A stretch of 34,034 bases of DNA from Falsiroseomonas stagni DSM 19981 (GTDB lineage Bacteria; Pseudomonadota; Alphaproteobacteria; Acetobacterales; Acetobacteraceae), in NCBI RefSeq assembly GCF_900114315.1, contig NZ_FOSQ01000007.1, positions 242,594 to 276,627 on the forward strand. Reading direction: 5' to 3'. Shown here piece after piece: positions 8,867-18,646 of this stretch. The notes under the pieces are model-generated. The model did not search any database, was not told the origin of the DNA, and saw only the letters and a list, made by a program, of their open reading frames with translations. Every line of letters starts with the position of its first letter. Position 1 is the first letter of the stretch. The position numbers were made by a program, and so were the translations under genes.

Positions 8867-9220
8867 ATGGATCTCTCCCCGGACCAGGTCAGGGCGGCGC
8901 GCGCCGCCGGCTGCACCTTCATCGCCGCCACCGAAGACCAGGTGGCCCGCCTCACCATGCAGCGGCGGATCTTCCGCATCGATGGTGCGCCCCACCTCGC
9001 GCGCCGCGCGCAGAGCGGCTTCTACGAGACCTACGGCACCCTCGCCCCCCTGCTCGGCCCGAGCGAGAGCGGCGAGCCCCCGGCGCCCCCGGCCGAGACC
9101 TTGCAGGAAGCCGAGGCCGCCGATGCCTCCGCCACCCTGGCCCTGGCCGCGGAAAGCCGCGGCGGGCGGGGCGCGCAGGTGATCCGCCGCGGCCGTCCGC
9201 GCAGCCCGCGCGGCGGCTGA
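8867..9220 (+). CDS. Small protein of unknown function
   Basis: 117 residues, not recognised. The first ~60 residues look folded (DLSPDQVRAARAAGCTFIAATEDQ at the start, then RRIFRIDGAPHLARRAQSGFYETYGTL near 34-60); the remainder is Ala/Glu/Pro-rich and ends in a basic RRGRPRSPRGG tail. No signal peptide or membrane segment is seen. The stop lies 11 bases before the first ATPase gene of the peptide ABC importer, so the two are probably cotranscribed. Third-position GC bias matches the neighbours, supporting real coding. A nucleic-acid-binding or regulatory accessory role is possible from the basic tail, but this is a guess. Confidence 0.65.
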   Translation: MDLSPDQVRAARAAGCTFIAATEDQVARLTMQRRIFRIDGAPHLARRAQSGFYETYGTLAPLLGPSESGEPPAPPAETLQEAEAADASATLALAAESRGGRGAQVIRRGRPRSPRGG

Positions 9221-9231
9221 ACCCGCCTGCC

Positions 9232-10197
9232 ATGGAGGCTCCGCCGCTGCTCGCCCTGCGCGGGCTGCGCGTGGCCTTCCCCAGCCGGCGCGGCCTGGTC
9301 CGCGCCGTGGATGGCGTGGATTTCGACATCGCGGGCGGTGAGGTGCTGGCCCTGCTGGGCGAATCCGGCTGCGGCAAATCCGTCACCTCCCTCGCCCTGA
9401 TGGGGCTCCTGCCCGCCACCGCCCGCGTGGAGGGAGAGATCGTCTTCCAGGGCCGCGACCTGCGCGCGATCGATCCGGCCGCGCTGCGGGCGCTGCGCGG
9501 GGACGCGCTCGCCATGGTGTTCCAGGAACCCATGTCCTCGCTGAACCCGGTCCTGACCGTGGGCCGCCAGGTGGCGGAGGCGCTGGTCGCCCATGGCCGC
9601 GCCGACCGCCGCGCCGCCCGCGCCCGCGCCATCGAGCTGTTCGGGGAGGTCGGGCTCTCCGACCCCGCCCGGCGCTACGACGCCTACCCGCATGAGCTGT
9701 CAGGCGGCATGTGCCAGCGCGTGATGATCGCCATGGCCATCGCCTGCGACCCCGCGCTGCTCATCGCCGATGAGCCGACGACGGCACTCGACGTCACCAT
9801 CCAGAAGCAGATCCTGGCGCTGATCGAGGATCTCCGCCGCCGCCGGGGCACGGCCGTGCTGCTGATCACCCATGACCTCGGCGTGGTGGCGGAGAATGCG
9901 GACCGCGTCGCGGTGATGTATGCCGGCCGCATCGTGGAGACGGCGCCGGTGCGGGAGCTGTTCGCCAGCCCGCGCCACCCCTACACGCGCGGCCTGCTCG
10001 ATTCCATGCCGGACCTGGATGACGAGGATGCGGTGCTGCACGCCATCCCCGGCCAGGTGCCGGACCTCGCCGCCCTGCCGCCGGGCTGCGCCTTCGCTGC
10101 CCGCTGCCCCCGCGCCTCCGACCGCTGCCTGGCGGAGGCCCCGCCCCTGGCGGCGCAGGCCCCCGCCCGCGCCGCCCGCTGCTGGCATCCGCTGTGA
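9232..10197 (+). CDS. Peptide-type ABC importer ATP-binding protein (DppD/OppD-like)
   Basis: 321 residues. Walker A GESGCGKS at 43-50, Q-loop near FQEP 97-100, signature LSGGMCQR at 156-163, Walker B LLIADEPT at 176-183 and the switch His at 214 (THD). The C-terminal oligopeptide/dipeptide extension with [17 protein letters not shown] (cysteines about 286, 292, 299) and a further C317 matches the DppD/OppD subfamily. The signature carries Met where most ABC proteins have Gln, which is common in this subfamily. It powers uptake of peptides or related solutes through an inner-membrane permease pair. It is followed by the second ATPase with a 4-base overlap. The cognate binding protein and permeases are most likely the convergent genes at 13345-16760. 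Confidence 0.93.
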   Translation: MEAPPLLALRGLRVAFPSRRGLVRAVDGVDFDIAGGEVLALLGESGCGKSVTSLALMGLLPATARVEGEIVFQGRDLRAIDPAALRALRGDALAMVFQEPMSSLNPVLTVGRQVAEALVAHGRADRRAARARAIELFGEVGLSDPARRYDAYPHELSGGMCQRVMIAMAIACDPALLIADEPTTALDVTIQKQILALIEDLRRRRGTAVLLITHDLGVVAENADRVAVMYAGRIVETAPVRELFASPRHPYTRGLLDSMPDLDDEDAVLHAIPGQVPDLAALPPGCAFAARCPRASDRCLAEAPPLAAQAPARAARCWHPL

Positions 10198-11159
10198 CCG
10201 CGCTGCTGCAGGCCGAGGGCCTGACGAAGCACTACCGGGTTGCCCGCCCCCGCCTGCTGGCGCCGCGCCCGGTGCTGCGCGCGGTGGAGGACGTGTCCTT
10301 CGAGATCGCGGAGGGCGAGACCTTCGGCCTGGTCGGTGAAAGCGGCAGCGGCAAATCCACCACCGCGCGCCTGGTGCTGCGCCTGGTGCCGGCCACTGCC
10401 GGGCGAGTCGAATACCGCGGCCGCAGCGTCCTCGACCTGCCGCCGAAGGATTTCCGCCCGCTGCGGCGGGAGATGCAGATGGTCTTCCAGGACCCTGCCG
10501 GGTCCCTGAATCCGAGCTACCGCGTCCGCGACCTCATCGAGGAACCGATGATCGTCCATGGCACCCCCGCCACGGCGGCGGAGCGGCGGGAGCGTGTCGG
10601 CGCGCTGCTGGCGCAGGTGGGGCTGGACCCGAGCCACGCCGCCCGCTGGCCGCATGAATTCAGCGGCGGCCAGCGCCAGCGCATCGGCATCGCCCGGGCC
10701 CTCGCGGTGGAAGCCCGGCTGCTGGTGGCGGATGAACCCGTCTCGGCGCTGGATGTCTCCGTCCAGGCGCAGATCCTGAACCTCATGCGCACGCTGAAGG
10801 ACCGTCACGGCCTGTCCTACCTGTTCATCGCGCATGATTTGGCCGTGGTGAAGCACATGAGCGACCGGGTCGCGGTGATGTATCTCGGCCGGATCGTGGA
10901 GCAGGCGCCGCGCGCGGAAATCTGGCGCCGGCCGGCGCATCCCTATACGCGGATGCTGCTGGAAGCCGTGCCTCGCGCGAAGGTGCCCGACCAGCGCGCG
11001 GCCGCCGCACCGCCGGGCGAGATCCCGAGCCCCGTCGCACCCCCGCCCGGCTGCGCCTTCCACCCGCGCTGCCCGGCCCGCATGGCGATCTGTTCGCAGC
11101 ATGCGCCCGTGGCGAAGGAAATCGCGCCCGGCCATCTCGCGGCGTGCCATTTGTATTGA
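10194..11159 (+). CDS. Peptide-type ABC importer ATP-binding protein (DppF/OppF-like)
   Basis: 321 residues. Walker A GESGSGKS at 48-55, signature FSGGQRQR at 156-163, Walker B LLVADEPV at 176-183, switch His 214 (AHD), and a C-terminal PPGCAFHPRCPARMAIC cysteine block typical of DppF/OppF. The start is a GTG at 10194 that overlaps the previous stop as GTGA, so translation is coupled and the two ATPases are made in equal amount as a heterodimer. It ends 75 bp before the convergent SUMF1-like gene. Substrate cannot be told from sequence; the oligopeptide/dipeptide/nickel family also carries opines and other small molecules. Confidence 0.93.
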   Translation: MTALLQAEGLTKHYRVARPRLLAPRPVLRAVEDVSFEIAEGETFGLVGESGSGKSTTARLVLRLVPATAGRVEYRGRSVLDLPPKDFRPLRREMQMVFQDPAGSLNPSYRVRDLIEEPMIVHGTPATAAERRERVGALLAQVGLDPSHAARWPHEFSGGQRQRIGIARALAVEARLLVADEPVSALDVSVQAQILNLMRTLKDRHGLSYLFIAHDLAVVKHMSDRVAVMYLGRIVEQAPRAEIWRRPAHPYTRMLLEAVPRAKVPDQRAAAAPPGEIPSPVAPPPGCAFHPRCPARMAICSQHAPVAKEIAPGHLAACHLY

Positions 11160-11180
11160 CCCTCTCCCTCCCCTGCGGGG

Positions 11181-11209
11181 GCTTGCGGCGCTGCTGCAAG
11201 GCCGCAGGC
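11181..11209. terminator. Hairpin between convergent operons
   Basis: GCTTGCGGC at 11181-11189 pairs with GCCGCAGGC at 11201-11209 (one G-T pair), loop 11 bases, in the 75-bp gap between the two convergent operon ends. It lacks a T-run. It probably helps stop transcription from one or both sides. Confidence 0.4.
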
Positions 11210-11234
11210 TGGTCGGGGTGGGGGTCATCACGTT

Positions 11235-12947
11235 CTACCCCACCACCACCCTGAACCCATTCCCGCGCCAGAACCCATCCGGCTCCAGGCTGCCCCGGTA
11301 ATGCGCGTTCGCCTTCTCCGCCGGTGAGGAGAAGCAGCCCCCGCGCAGCACGCGCCGCCAGCCCGGCGGTGCGTCCGCAGCTTCCCGCCCATCATCACCG
11401 GCCCACGGGTAGACGAAGGATGGCAGCGCCATCTCCGGCCCCCAGAGCGTGTGGCACCATTCCCAGACCTGCCCGGCCATGTCGTCGCAGCCCCAGGGCG
11501 ACCGTCCGCGCGGGAACATGCCGACGGCGCAGGGCGCATTCAGCCCGGCGCTGTCCCCGTTGCAGCGATCGCCATCCCAAGGGGCGGCCCAGGGATGCAC
11601 GGGCGCGTCGCTCTCGGCCTGGGTGCCGCGCGCCGCCCATTCCCATTCGGGCTCCGTTGGCAGGCGCACCGTGTCGGCGGCGCCGATCCGCCCCTCCGCC
11701 CGCCAGGTCCCGGTCAGCCAGGCGCAGCAGGCGATGGCATCGCGCCAGGTCAGGTCCGTGGCCGGCGCATTGGCCAGCGCCGGATCATCGCGCGCCGGTG
11801 AGAGCCAGGCCCGGCCGGTCTCCGCCACGAAGCGCGCATAGAGCGCGTTGACGACGGGGTAGCGCCCGATGCGGAAGGGCGCGACCGCCACGCGATGCAC
11901 CGGCCGGGATGGCGCCGCCGGCGCCGATCCCATCACCACCTCCCCGCCCGGCACCGCGACCAGCTCGGCCAGGTCCCGCGGATCGCCCCGCCGCGCCAGT
12001 TCCCGCCCCGCCAGCGCCCGCTGCGGCACGCCGAGGCGCCCGCCTTCCACGATCACGGCCAACGCCTGCACCAGGCCCGGCACCGCGCCCGGCTCGATCT
12101 CCGCCGCCAGCAGCGCGCCCGCATCGCCGGTACGGACCAGGCAGGCGGCGAGCGGCGCGGCGATGGCCGGGTCCGCCGCGACGACATGGCGCAGCACGGC
12201 GGCCATGGCCGCTTCCTCCTCCAGGAAGCGCAGGGCGAGCATGGCGGGGCTCGCATTCTCCAGCATCCGCGCCTCCAGCAGCGGCCGCATGAAGCCGGCA
12301 TCGAGCAGATCGGCCTCCGCCGGGGTGGCGCGGACCAGCAGCGTGTCGCGCAGGATCGGCGCGCTGGCGGGCGTCACCCCCAGGCGCCGCGCGATGGCGA
12401 GGTAGCCGGGCAGCGCGAAGAGCGGCGCGCGCATCGCCTGCGGCAGACGCGCCCGCTGCGCGGCCAGCAGCGGCAGCAGGCGATGCCGCCGAAACCCCTG
12501 CGGCAAGACCCAGCCGCCCGCGACCGCCGGATCGCCGACGACCAGCGCGCGCAGCCCGGGCCGCGCGGCGATGGCGGACAGCAAAGCGGGGTCCTCCGCG
12601 TCATCCACCAGCAGCAGCGTGCCATCCGCCAGCGCATCCAGCGCCAGGCCCGGCGTCCAGAATACGGGCGTGGCGGGCGGCGCCTCCCAGGCCTCGGGCT
12701 TGGCGAGCCCTTCCTCGTTCCGCACCACCGGCGTGGGATCGGGCGGCGCGCCGGCGGCGAAGCGGGCGACGTGGTGCAGCAGCGTCGTGCGGCCGCCCCC
12801 CGGCGGCGCGAGCAGCAGCAGCTTCGGCGCTTCCGCCGCCAGTTCCAGCGCGGTGCGATGCACCGGTGTGGTCAGCACCGCCGGTCCGCGACGCAGGCCC
12901 TTCGCCGCGCGATCCTCCTCCGTCCAGTCGGTGAGGAGCGGGATCAT
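11235..12947 (-). CDS. Degenerate P-loop domain fused to a SUMF1/formylglycine-generating-enzyme-like domain
   Basis: 570 residues from an ATG at 12947, which overlaps the VOC gene's stop as ATGA; the frame continues upstream only over that gene. Residues ~40-150 resemble a P-loop NTPase: LLLLAPPGGGRTTLL at 43-57 is a Walker A with Arg in place of Lys, LLLVDDAED at 111-119 a Walker B, and ALVVGDP at 134-140 a sensor-like strand. Residues ~150-320 are helical. Residues ~325-570 match the FGE-sulfatase fold: PGGEVVMGS, RLPTEPEWEWAARG at 428-441, GQVWEWC at 492-498, RVLRGGCF at 532-539 and a GFRV end. The paired cysteines that bind copper in true FGE are absent, so formylglycine formation is unlikely. 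FGE-fold domains also serve in conflict NTPases and thiol-modifying enzymes. Role unknown; it is the last gene of the peptide-transporter operon. Confidence 0.75.
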   Translation of the reverse strand: MIPLLTDWTEEDRAAKGLRRGPAVLTTPVHRTALELAAEAPKLLLLAPPGGGRTTLLHHVARFAAGAPPDPTPVVRNEEGLAKPEAWEAPPATPVFWTPGLALDALADGTLLLVDDAEDPALLSAIAARPGLRALVVGDPAVAGGWVLPQGFRRHRLLPLLAAQRARLPQAMRAPLFALPGYLAIARRLGVTPASAPILRDTLLVRATPAEADLLDAGFMRPLLEARMLENASPAMLALRFLEEEAAMAAVLRHVVAADPAIAAPLAACLVRTGDAGALLAAEIEPGAVPGLVQALAVIVEGGRLGVPQRALAGRELARRGDPRDLAELVAVPGGEVVMGSAPAAPSRPVHRVAVAPFRIGRYPVVNALYARFVAETGRAWLSPARDDPALANAPATDLTWRDAIACCAWLTGTWRAEGRIGAADTVRLPTEPEWEWAARGTQAESDAPVHPWAAPWDGDRCNGDSAGLNAPCAVGMFPRGRSPWGCDDMAGQVWEWCHTLWGPEMALPSFVYPWAGDDGREAADAPPGWRRVLRGGCFSSPAEKANAHYRGSLEPDGFWRGNGFRVVVG

Positions 12948-13330
12948 TTGAAGAGCTTCGCGACCTCCGGGTTGTGGAAGCGCTGGACCTCGATCGCGTA
13001 GCCCGCCGGGTCCTCGAAGAAGAAATGCTCGCAATAGGTGCCGCGCAGCAGGCCGGTCAGGTTCTTCACGCCGGCCTTTTGCATCCGCGCATGCCAGCCC
13101 GGCACATCCTCCGCCACGATGGTCAGCAGCACGGCGGAGGTCGGCTGGTGCTTCAGATGGCCCTTCACGCCATCGACGATGCCGAAATAGCTGCCGGGCG
13201 CGATGCGGTAGATGCGGGCCATCCCCTGGTCCAGGACGAGTTCGAAGCCCAGCACCTCCTCATAGAAGGGCACGACCGACATCATGTCCTCATAATAGAA
13301 GAAGGTGATGGCGTAGTCGGGCTTGGACAT
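12944..13330 (-). CDS. VOC-superfamily (glyoxalase/dioxygenase fold) protein
   Basis: 128 residues from an ATG at 13330, with GGAG eight bases ahead. The pattern is one VOC domain made of two beta-alpha-beta-beta-beta modules: FFYYEDMMSVVPFYEEVLGFEL near 9-30, then VLLTIVAEDVPGWHARMQKAGV near 67-88, and the closing FFFEDPAGYAIEVQRF near 102-117, in which the Glu of IEVQ is the usual metal ligand. Such proteins act as lyases, dioxygenases, or metal-binding resistance proteins, and the exact reaction cannot be read here. It lies 14 bp after the permease gene and overlaps the next gene by 4 bases, so it belongs to the transporter operon and may act on the imported compound or partner the SUMF1-like protein. 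Confidence 0.85.
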   Translation of the reverse strand: MSKPDYAITFFYYEDMMSVVPFYEEVLGFELVLDQGMARIYRIAPGSYFGIVDGVKGHLKHQPTSAVLLTIVAEDVPGWHARMQKAGVKNLTGLLRGTYCEHFFFEDPAGYAIEVQRFHNPEVAKLFK

Positions 13331-13344
13331 GGATGGGCTCCGGT

Positions 13345-14162
13345 TCACACGGCCCTGCGCCGGGGATTGAACCAATCCGCCAGCGCGTCGCCGATCAGGT
13401 TGAAGGACAGCACGACGAGCAGGATGGCCATCCCCGGCGCCAGCGCAACCCAGGGGGCATCACGCAGATAGGCGAGGTTGCCCGCGACATCCGCGCCCCA
13501 TTCCGCCGCCGGCGGCTGCGCCCCCAATCCCAGGAAGCCGAGGCTCGCGGTCTGCAGGATGGCGCCGCCCAGCGCGAGCGAGGCCTGCACCAGCAGCGGC
13601 CCGATCCCGTTGCGGAGCACATAGCGCAGCAGCAGGCGGGGCGTGCCGACGCCGATCGCCATGGCCGCTTCCATATAGGGCTTCACGGAGATGGCGAGCG
13701 CCTGGCTGCGCGCCACCCGGGCGAATTGCGGGGCCAGGGTGATGGCGACCGCCAGCATGGCGTTCTCCAGGCTCGGCCCGAAGGCGGCGGCCAGCGCGAT
13801 GGCCAGCACCAGGCCCGGGAAGGCGAGCATGGCGTCCACCAGGCGCATCATCACCATGTCGGCCGCGCCGCCCGCGAAGCCTGCCACGGTGCCGAAGCTG
13901 ACGCCGATGACGAAGGCCAGCGCCACCACGCCGATGCCAATCGCCAATGTCGCCCGCCCCCCATGCAGCACCCGCGCCAGAACGTCGCGGCCGAAGAAAT
14001 CCGTCCCCAGCCAATGCGCGGCCGATGGCGGGGCCAGCTTGTTGGCGATGTCGATGGCGATGGGCGAAGCGGTGAGGAACGGCCCCGCCAGCACCGCCAG
14101 CAGGATCACCGCCAGCAGCCCCGCGCCCATCAGCGCCAGGCGATTGCGCGCCCAGAAATCGC

Positions 14163-14166
<4 letters not shown>
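13345..14166 (-). CDS. Peptide-type ABC importer permease (DppC/OppC-like)
   Basis: 273 residues. An N-terminal membrane helix (residues ~9-31), the DppC-type WLGTDFFGRDVLARVLHGGR block near 53-72, and four or five further helices in the BPD_transp_1 domain. The ATPase-contact EAA loop lies near EAAMAIGVGTPRLLLRYVLRN at about 166-186. The end ...LADWFNPRRR is typical. The start overlaps the previous gene's stop as ATGA. It forms the inner-membrane channel together with the DppB-like subunit and works with the ATPases at 9232-11159 (inferred, no other ATPase pair is present). Confidence 0.93.
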
Positions 14167-15176
<1,010 letters not shown>

Positions 15177-15194
15177 CAGCCGGTCATCCCGCCG

Positions 15195-16760
15195 CTACTC
15201 CTTGAAGACGCCGTGATACTCGTTCAGCGGCGGCGCGCTGTTCACTACCAGGCCCTTCACATTCGCCCGCTTGAAGACGATCAGCTTGTTGCTGAACAGC
15301 CAAGCCGCGGGCACGCGGTCCATGATCTGGCGCTGCACCTGGAAATACAGCTGCTTCCGCGCCTCGAAATCCACCGTCGTCTGGGCTCGCAGGATCAGCG
15401 CGTCCAGTGCCGCATCGGCGGGCATGCGGAAGGTCATGGCGCTGTCGGCGAGTGACGACAGATAGCCGATGGTGATGTGCGCGTCAGGGTCGTTGTACCA
15501 GGGCTGGCGGCCATCCAGCGCCACCTCGAACCGCCCGGCCACATGCAGCGCGCGCAGCGCCGGGAATTCCGTCTGCGCCACCGTCGCCTCGATCCCGACA
15601 GCCGCCAGATTGGCCTGGATGAAGGTAGCGACGGCCCCCCAGAGGCTGCCCTGGAAGCTGTAGAGCGTGAGCTTCAACTGCCCCGGCTGCACGCCCGCTT
15701 CCGCCAGCAGCGCCCGGGCGCGCGCCACGTCGTATTTCGGCGCGAGGTCGCGGATCGCGGGGTCGAAGGCCCAGGAATTGCTCGGCAGCGGCCCATAGAC
15801 CCGGTCCGCCGTGCCGCCCAGCACGCCATCCAGCAGCCCGTCATAGTCGATGGCGTGGGTGATGGCGCGGCGCACGCGCACATCCCGCAGCGGCCCCTGC
15901 AGGCCGGAATTGTTGAACTCCAGTTGCCGGATGATCTGGCTCGGCACCTCGATGACCTCGATCCCCGCCCGCCCGCGCAGCGCGCGGACATCCTGCGTCG
16001 GCAGCGCCGCCAGCTGGGCGTTCTGCTGCACCAGGTCGAGGCCCCCATTCTCCAGCTCCAGCCGCCGCGTGGAGGCATCGGGGATGACGCGGTAGATGAT
16101 GCGGGCAAGGCGCGGCGCGCCCCGGAAGTAATCGGGGTTGGCATCCAGCACGACATCCGTGTCGGGCCGGTAGCTGCGGAACCTGAAGGGCCCGGTGCCG
16201 ACAGGGTTCACGTTGAACGCCGCGCCATGCCGCGCCACCGCCGCCGGGCTGACGATCGCCGCCTGCGGCTGCGCCAGCAGCGACAGGAAGACCGGCATCG
16301 GTTCCTTCAAGGTGATGCGCAGTTCCAGCGGGCCGGTCACCTCAATGGCGTCGATCAGGCCGAAGGTGGCGCGCATGAAGGGGTTGCTGTCCCGCGTGCG
16401 TTCCAGGCTGAACTTCACGGCGGCCGCATCGCAGGCCGTGTCGTCGTGGAACTTCACGCCGGGACGCAGCGCGAAGGTGAAGACGCGCCCATCGCCCGAC
16501 ACCGTCCAGGACCGCGCCAGCCGCCCTTCCAGCTGGGCGAAGGCGGGCGGCGTCCAGGCCACCAGCGTGTCGAAGACGTTCAGGATGATCTCGCTGCCGA
16601 TCGGCTCCGCGCGGTTCGCGCCGGGCTCCAGCCCCGCGGGGTCGGCATTCACGCCCACCACCAGGATGCGGTTGCGCGCCGCCGCCGATTGCGCCGTCGC
16701 GCCTTTCGGCAAGGCGGCGATACCGAGCAGGGAGGCGAGTTGACGCTTGCCGAACTTCAT
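15195..16760 (-). CDS. Periplasmic solute-binding protein of a peptide-type ABC importer (family 5)
   Basis: 521 residues from an ATG at 16760 preceded by AGAAGGA. The frame continues upstream to 16922 but with no homologous look, and MKFGKRQLASLLGIAALPKG is a normal Sec signal with a likely cut after ATA or AQS. SBP_bac_5 features follow: NVFDTLVAWTPP near 72, KFHDDTACDAAAVKFSLERT near 119, GTGPFRFRSYRPD near 195-210, and VRVRRAITHAID near 310. It captures the substrate in the periplasm and heads the operon binding protein-permease-permease-VOC-SUMF1-like. Substrate is unknown; the family includes peptide, opine, glutathione and nickel binders. Confidence 0.92.
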   Translation of the reverse strand: MKFGKRQLASLLGIAALPKGATAQSAAARNRILVVGVNADPAGLEPGANRAEPIGSEIILNVFDTLVAWTPPAFAQLEGRLARSWTVSGDGRVFTFALRPGVKFHDDTACDAAAVKFSLERTRDSNPFMRATFGLIDAIEVTGPLELRITLKEPMPVFLSLLAQPQAAIVSPAAVARHGAAFNVNPVGTGPFRFRSYRPDTDVVLDANPDYFRGAPRLARIIYRVIPDASTRRLELENGGLDLVQQNAQLAALPTQDVRALRGRAGIEVIEVPSQIIRQLEFNNSGLQGPLRDVRVRRAITHAIDYDGLLDGVLGGTADRVYGPLPSNSWAFDPAIRDLAPKYDVARARALLAEAGVQPGQLKLTLYSFQGSLWGAVATFIQANLAAVGIEATVAQTEFPALRALHVAGRFEVALDGRQPWYNDPDAHITIGYLSSLADSAMTFRMPADAALDALILRAQTTVDFEARKQLYFQVQRQIMDRVPAAWLFSNKLIVFKRANVKGLVVNSAPPLNEYHGVFKE

Positions 16761-16786
16761 CGCGCTGGATCCTTCTAGCCGCGGGA

Positions 16787-16814
16787 ACGCTAGCCCACGC
16801 AGTTGTCCGGTCAA
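16787..16814 (-). promoter_or_regulatory. Candidate promoter of the binding-protein operon
   Basis: On the minus strand TTGACC (16814-16809) matches a -35 box and lies 16 bp before TAGCGT (16792-16787), a weak -10. It sits 27 bases before the ATG with the ribosome site in between. Alphaproteobacterial -10 boxes are often poor, so this is only a candidate. Confidence 0.35.
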
Positions 16815-16915
16815 GCAATTGGTGCGACGCAGCGTTGACGTTGCGATAGGGTGACGCGAATGGTGATCGCGTCCAGGTTGCGCGCCCCGCGCCGTTCGAA
16901 AGGATTTCGCCCGGC

Positions 16916-18646
16916 GTGACACGCCCGCGCCACGCTCTGCTCCCGATCGCGCTCGGCACGATGCTGGCCGGCGGCCCGGCGCCTGCGCAGGTGCCGCCGC
17001 CCTTGCCCGGCATCATCGAACGCGTGGCCCCGCCGGAGGCCCCTGCCCTCGGCCCCGCCTTGCTGCCGCCCGAGCCGCAGGCCACCACCGGCCCCGGCGC
17101 CGCCCGGCGCCTGCCCATCGGGCGAATCGCCATCACCGGCAACAGCGCCCTGCCCGCTTCCCTGCTGCGCCCGATGCTGGAGGGCCAGGAGGCGACGCTT
17201 GCGGAGGTGGAGGCCGCGCGCCTTGCCATCCTCGGCACCTATCGCGCCGCCGGCTTCGCCTATGTCGCCGTCGCCGCCAGCGCGAGTCGCGGCGCGGATG
17301 ACCGCATCGACCTGCGCTTCACGGTGACGGAGGGCTTCATCGCCGATATCGCGCTGGACGGTGCGGGCATCGGCCCGGCGGAGCAGCAGGTCCGCCGCTT
17401 CCTGGCGCCCCTGGTCGGCCAGCGTCCCCTTCCCCACGGCGCTCTTGAACGCGCCCTGCTGCTGGCCGGCGATATCCCGGGCATGGAGGCGCGCGGCCTC
17501 CTCCGCCCGATGCAGGGTGATCCCGGCGCGCTGCAACTCGTCGTGCGCCTCACGCGCCGCCCCCTCACGGGCTTCGCCAGCCTGGATAATCGAGGCTACA
17601 GCCTGACCGGCGCCTGGCAGGGGCTGCTGGTCGGCCAGGTGAACAGCCTGACCCGCTTCGGCGAACGCACGGAACTCGCGCTGCTGCGGACGGATGCGAA
17701 TGGCCAGGGCTTCGCACAACTCTCCCAGGAATGGTTCATCGGCGGCTCGGGCCTCAAGCTCCGCGCCTTCGCCGGCGCCGGCCGCGCGGCACCAGGATCG
17801 GCGCTGGCGGCGCTCGGCTATCTCGGCGAGACCCGGGTGGCGGGTATCGGCCTCAGCCATCCGCTGATCCGGTCGCGCCCGCGCAACCTGATGCTGACCG
17901 CGCAGGTCGATGCCTTCGACAGCGAGGTGCAGACCCGCCCCTTCCCTGATGCAGCGCGCCAGACCGCCAGCCGCGATTCGGTTCGCGCGCTGCGCCTTGG
18001 CGTGGAGGCGCAGGCCCAGGATGCGTGGCTTGCCTTCCTGCCCGCCGTCGCGACCAGCACCGCCACACTCCGCCTGCATCGCGGCCTGGAAGCCCTGGGC
18101 GCCAGCGATGGCAGCGGCGGCGGCACGGCGCGGGCCGGCAGCGATTTCGGCTTCACCCGCCTCATTGCCGAAGCCTCGCGCCTCCAGCCGCTGCTGGTCC
18201 CGGCCGAGGGATGGCTGCTCTCGGCCTACGGGATCGCCGCCGCGCAATGGACCGATGATTGGCTGCCGCCGGCCGAGAAATTCTACCTCGGCGGCAATCG
18301 CCTCGGCCGCGGCTTCCATGCCGGGCAGCTATCCGGCGACCGTGCCATCGCCGGCACGGCGGAGCTGCAACTGGCCACCGAATTCGACCTGCGCTGGCCG
18401 AATGGCGGCACGCGCCTCGGCACGCAATTCTACCTGTTCCGGGACGAGGCCCGCGCCGCCGACAATGGCAGCGACATCGCCGCGCGGCATTTGGCGTCCT
18501 GGGGCGGCGGCATCCGCCTGCAATTCGACGAGCGTGCGCAGATCGATGTGGAGGCCGTGCGCCGCCTGACCCGCACGCCGGAAGGTGCCGGCGTGCGCGT
18601 GCTGGAAGCGGATGGCGTCTATCTGCGGCTGCTGCTGCGCTACTGA
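16916..18646 (+). CDS. Two-partner secretion outer-membrane transporter (FhaC/ShlB family)
   Basis: 576 residues, GTG start at 16916 with AAAGGA 11 bases ahead. Signal peptide MTRPRHALLPIALGTMLAGG with a likely cut near APA|Q (25). Proline-rich linker to about 63, POTRA domain ~66-139 (IGRIAITGNSALPASLLRPML), a second POTRA-like stretch ~140-214, then a beta-barrel from LDNRGYSLTG near 223 to the C-terminus. The FYLGGNRLGRGFHAG block at 456-470 contains the conserved RGF/Y tip of barrel loop L6, and the last residue is aromatic, as the barrel assembly machinery requires. It would export a TpsA-type protein across the outer membrane. No TpsA gene is adjacent, which is unusual. It overlaps the convergent dehydrogenase by 7 bp. 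Confidence 0.87.
   Translation: MTRPRHALLPIALGTMLAGGPAPAQVPPPLPGIIERVAPPEAPALGPALLPPEPQATTGPGAARRLPIGRIAITGNSALPASLLRPMLEGQEATLAEVEAARLAILGTYRAAGFAYVAVAASASRGADDRIDLRFTVTEGFIADIALDGAGIGPAEQQVRRFLAPLVGQRPLPHGALERALLLAGDIPGMEARGLLRPMQGDPGALQLVVRLTRRPLTGFASLDNRGYSLTGAWQGLLVGQVNSLTRFGERTELALLRTDANGQGFAQLSQEWFIGGSGLKLRAFAGAGRAAPGSALAALGYLGETRVAGIGLSHPLIRSRPRNLMLTAQVDAFDSEVQTRPFPDAARQTASRDSVRALRLGVEAQAQDAWLAFLPAVATSTATLRLHRGLEALGASDGSGGGTARAGSDFGFTRLIAEASRLQPLLVPAEGWLLSAYGIAAAQWTDDWLPPAEKFYLGGNRLGRGFHAGQLSGDRAIAGTAELQLATEFDLRWPNGGTRLGTQFYLFRDEARAADNGSDIAARHLASWGGGIRLQFDERAQIDVEAVRRLTRTPEGAGVRVLEADGVYLRLLLRY

Noticed and set aside
11235-11900. Diversity-generating retroelement target in the FGE-fold domain
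   Set aside because: No reverse transcriptase gene and no template-like repeat of the C-terminal segment were seen nearby.
16835-16863. Promoter for the FhaC-type gene (TTGACG at 16835)
   Set aside because: The -35 resembles consensus but the hexamer 17 bp on (GAATGG) is a poor -10, so it was not listed as a feature.
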